Below, one piece after another: positions 62,213 through 64,000 of a DNA stretch of 64,000 nt. The translations under genes and the position numbers were made by a program. The stretch comes from Paractinoplanes abujensis (GTDB lineage Bacteria; Actinomycetota; Actinomycetes; Mycobacteriales; Micromonosporaceae). The notes under the pieces were generated by a model. That model ran no database searches and was not told the DNA's origin. It was given only the letters and a program-made list of their open reading frames with translations. The stretch lies in NCBI RefSeq assembly GCF_014204895.1, contig NZ_JACHMF010000001.1, positions 1,364,001-1,428,000 of the forward strand, given 5' to 3'. Numbering within the stretch: position 1 is the stretch's first letter; every line of letters starts with the position of its first letter.

Positions 62213-63045
62213 GGATCCTGCTCCTCGGCTCGTCCGGGTTCATCGGCCGGCACGTCCGCCACGCTCTGGCGGACGCGGGCGACCTGATCTGCCCCGGCCG
62301 CGACCGGTACGACCTGATCAACGGCGAGCTCGACGACCTCCGGGCGCTGGTCCGGGTCGAACGGCCGGACGCGGTGGTCTGCTGCGTCGGCGCGCTCACC
62401 GGCACGCCGGGCGAGCTGATGCGGGCCAACGCGATGGTGGCGGCCAAGCTGCTGGAGTCGGCCCCGGACGCGCGGCTCGTGCGGCTGGGCTCGGCGGGGG
62501 AGTACGGCGCCGTTCCCGAGGGGCACGCCGTGGCCGAGGACGACCGGCTCGAACCGGTCGGCGCGTACGGGGTCAGCCACGCCGCCGGGACCAGGCTGTT
62601 CGCGCTGGCGAGCAACACCGTGTCGTTGCGCGTGTTCAACCCGATCGGCGCGGGCCAGCCTGCCGAGAACGTGCTGGGCCGGGTGGCCGCGCAGCTGCGG
62701 GCCGGGCACACCGAGCTGTCGCTGGGGCCGCTCGGCGCGTACCGGGACTTCGTGGACGTGCGCGACGTGGCCTCGCTGATCCGGGCCGTCGTGGTCGCCG
62801 ACGACGTGCCGCACCCGGTCTACAACGCGGGCAGCGGGCGGGCGGTGACCGTACGGGAGGCCGTTGAGATGCTGGCCCGCGAGGCCGGGTTCACCGGCGA
62901 GATCAAGGAGCAGGGGGCCGGGCCGCAACGCTCGGCCGCCGTGACCTGGATTCAAGCCGACATCACCCGGGCCGCCAAGGACCTCGGCTGGGCGCCCGCT
63001 CACAACCTGAGCGCCTCGATCAAGAGCATCTGGGAAGACGCGTGA
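62209..63045 (+). CDS. NAD-dependent epimerase/dehydratase (extended SDR)
   Basis: 278 aa starting with the Rossmann [14 protein letters not shown] motif. [15 protein letters not shown] has the conserved Ser/acid region, and FNPIGAGQP and [11 protein letters not shown] are typical. The YxxxK active site reads YGVSH, so Lys is replaced by His. The extended SDR fold otherwise is standard and would convert a nucleotide sugar (4-epimerase or dehydratase). The GTGA overlap couples it to the GH114 gene. Confidence 0.83.
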   Translation: MRILLLGSSGFIGRHVRHALADAGDLICPGRDRYDLINGELDDLRALVRVERPDAVVCCVGALTGTPGELMRANAMVAAKLLESAPDARLVRLGSAGEYGAVPEGHAVAEDDRLEPVGAYGVSHAAGTRLFALASNTVSLRVFNPIGAGQPAENVLGRVAAQLRAGHTELSLGPLGAYRDFVDVRDVASLIRAVVVADDVPHPVYNAGSGRAVTVREAVEMLAREAGFTGEIKEQGAGPQRSAAVTWIQADITRAAKDLGWAPAHNLSASIKSIWEDA

Positions 63046-63914
63046 GAAGGGCGGTGGCGGTTCTGCTGGCGGCGCTGACCGTCGCCGCCTGCACCTCCCC
63101 GCCCACGCCTGCGACCAGCGACTCCTGGGCCTATCAGCTGCAGAACTACCGGGACGACCGCCTCGACGAGCTCGCCGCCGGGCCGTATCGGACCGTGGTC
63201 GTCGACCTCGCCCGCGACGCGCACAGCGACTTCTTCACGGCGGACGAGATCGACGCCGTCCGCGCGACCGGCAAACGCGTGCTGGCCTACTTCGAGATCG
63301 GGAGCATCGAGGACTTCCGGCCGGAGTACAAGACCCTGCCCAAGGATCTGATCGGCAACGAGTGGGCGGACTGGCCGGGCGAGTTCTTCGTGCGCTACTA
63401 CGACGACCGCTGGTGGGAGCTGGTCGTCAAACCCCGCGTCGACCAGGCGGTGCGGGCCGGGTTCGACGGTGTCTACCTCGACACCCCCTTGGCGTACGAG
63501 GAGATCGCGCTCGACGCCGTGCCCGGGCGTGACCGCGACCGGCTGGCCGCCGACATGGCCCGGCTCGTCGCGCGGATCAGCGCGTACGGGAAGGGCAGGG
63601 TCCCCGGTTTCCTGATCGTGCCGCAGAACTCGCCGGAACTGCGGCACCAGCCCGGGTACACCGCGGCGATCGACGGCATCGGCATGGAGGAGCTGTTCTT
63701 CAAAGCCACCGACGAGCGCTGCACCGAGGACTGGTGCGCCGAGAACCTGGCCGACACCCGGGCCCTGCGCGACGCGGGCAAGTTCGTGCTCAGCGTCGAC
63801 TACGCCACGAAGGCGGACGACGTGCGCGCGGCCTGCGAGTACTACGCCGCCGAACGCTTCACCGGCACCGTCACGGTGCTGGAGCTGGACCGACCCGCAC
63901 AACCCTGCCCGTAA
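63042..63914 (+). CDS. Lipoprotein of the endo-alpha-1,4-polygalactosaminidase (GH114) family
   Basis: 290 aa from GTG with a lipobox (VAAC, Cys about 17). A TIM barrel: SWAYQLQNY, VVDLARDA, KRVLAYFEIGSIEDFR, and GFDGVYLDTPLAYEEI (acid-rich core), then GFLIVPQNSPEL and DGIGMEELFF. It matches GH114, which includes fungal Ega3 and the hydrolase domain of PelA. In such loci it trims or releases the galactosamine-containing polymer. Last-residue overlap with the epimerase supports one operon. Confidence 0.85.
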   Translation: MRRAVAVLLAALTVAACTSPPTPATSDSWAYQLQNYRDDRLDELAAGPYRTVVVDLARDAHSDFFTADEIDAVRATGKRVLAYFEIGSIEDFRPEYKTLPKDLIGNEWADWPGEFFVRYYDDRWWELVVKPRVDQAVRAGFDGVYLDTPLAYEEIALDAVPGRDRDRLAADMARLVARISAYGKGRVPGFLIVPQNSPELRHQPGYTAAIDGIGMEELFFKATDERCTEDWCAENLADTRALRDAGKFVLSVDYATKADDVRAACEYYAAERFTGTVTVLELDRPAQPCP

Positions 63915-63926
63915 GGAGAAAACCGC

Positions 63927-64000
63927 ATGCCCCAGACGATCGGAGTCGTCGGCCTCGGCTACGTCGGTCTGACACTGACCGCCGCGCTGGCCGACAAGGG
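63927..64000 (+). CDS. Nucleotide-sugar dehydrogenase, 3' end outside window
   Basis: Starts with MPQTIGVVGLGYVGLTLTAA, the Rossmann GxGxxG of UDP-glucose/GDP-mannose dehydrogenases. AAGGAG at 63913-63918 precedes ATG 63927. Only the first 24 residues are in the window. It would make a UDP-uronic acid or related sugar, so the polymer may contain an acidic residue. Confidence 0.75.
   Translation, partial: MPQTIGVVGLGYVGLTLTAALADK

Overview
The window is about 64 kb of very GC-rich DNA (roughly 70% or more by eye) from an actinomycete chromosome. Gene style and content point to Actinoplanes or another member of the Micromonosporaceae: GTG and TTG starts, 4-nt ATGA/GTGA overlaps, a DUF574-type methyltransferase, MmyB-type XRE regulator, NarL/DesK two-component pairs, a Ser/Thr kinase, many Tat/Sec-exported enzymes, and frequent CGTACGG words. 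The genus is an inference from style, not from a marker gene. No rRNA, tRNA, CRISPR array, insertion sequence or phage gene was recognised.

Layout. 1-5 kb: end of an M14 carboxypeptidase, aat, a large-subunit catalase and a LacI regulator. 5-12.8 kb: a double LacI-type operator followed by a liv-type (HAAT) ABC transporter, a secreted LamG protein and a secreted PQQ-type sugar dehydrogenase, probably one sugar-responsive unit. 12.8-18 kb: a Thr/Pro-repeat exported protein, an AI-2E/PerM-family protein, a decayed SARP regulator joined to an SDR tail and preceded by 28-bp tandem repeats, and an M28 peptidase. 18-25 kb: an array of degenerate ACGT-core repeats, a DUF574 methyltransferase, a MacAB-like export operon trailed by an arylamine N-acetyltransferase remnant, and an XRE regulator with a flavin oxidase. 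25-31 kb: acetamidase/formamidase, pectate lyase (with a second LacI-type palindrome), ECF sigma factor with a membrane protein, a HPF-like protein, and a divergent TetR/SDR pair.

31-38 kb is the most accessory-looking part: an RNA ligase overlapping an HD-Pnk-like end-healing enzyme (a likely RNA-repair pair), then a less GC-rich segment with a small membrane protein and a split HTH + NACHT-HEAT STAND NTPase whose HEAT array contains an exact 102-bp tandem duplication. These look like stress or phage-defence functions. 38-55 kb: NAD-dependent DNA ligase, exported EEP nuclease, STAS protein, a two-component system with an unusual double-module kinase, CPBP protease, a bifunctional dehydroshikimate dehydratase/HPPD-like enzyme, a 1.4-kb gene-free block of four tandem-repeat families, a BBE flavoenzyme, a Ser/Thr kinase with a membrane partner, a cold-shock-domain protein, a second two-component pair, and an alpha/beta hydrolase.

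56.4-64 kb: an exopolysaccharide locus resembling Pel/galactosaminogalactan systems. It has an Agd3-like deacetylase, PelF-type glycosyltransferase, a polytopic membrane protein, sugar-nucleotidyltransferase, SDR epimerase, GH114 polygalactosaminidase-like lipoprotein and the start of a nucleotide-sugar dehydrogenase. It is tightly overlapped as an operon and runs off the right edge.
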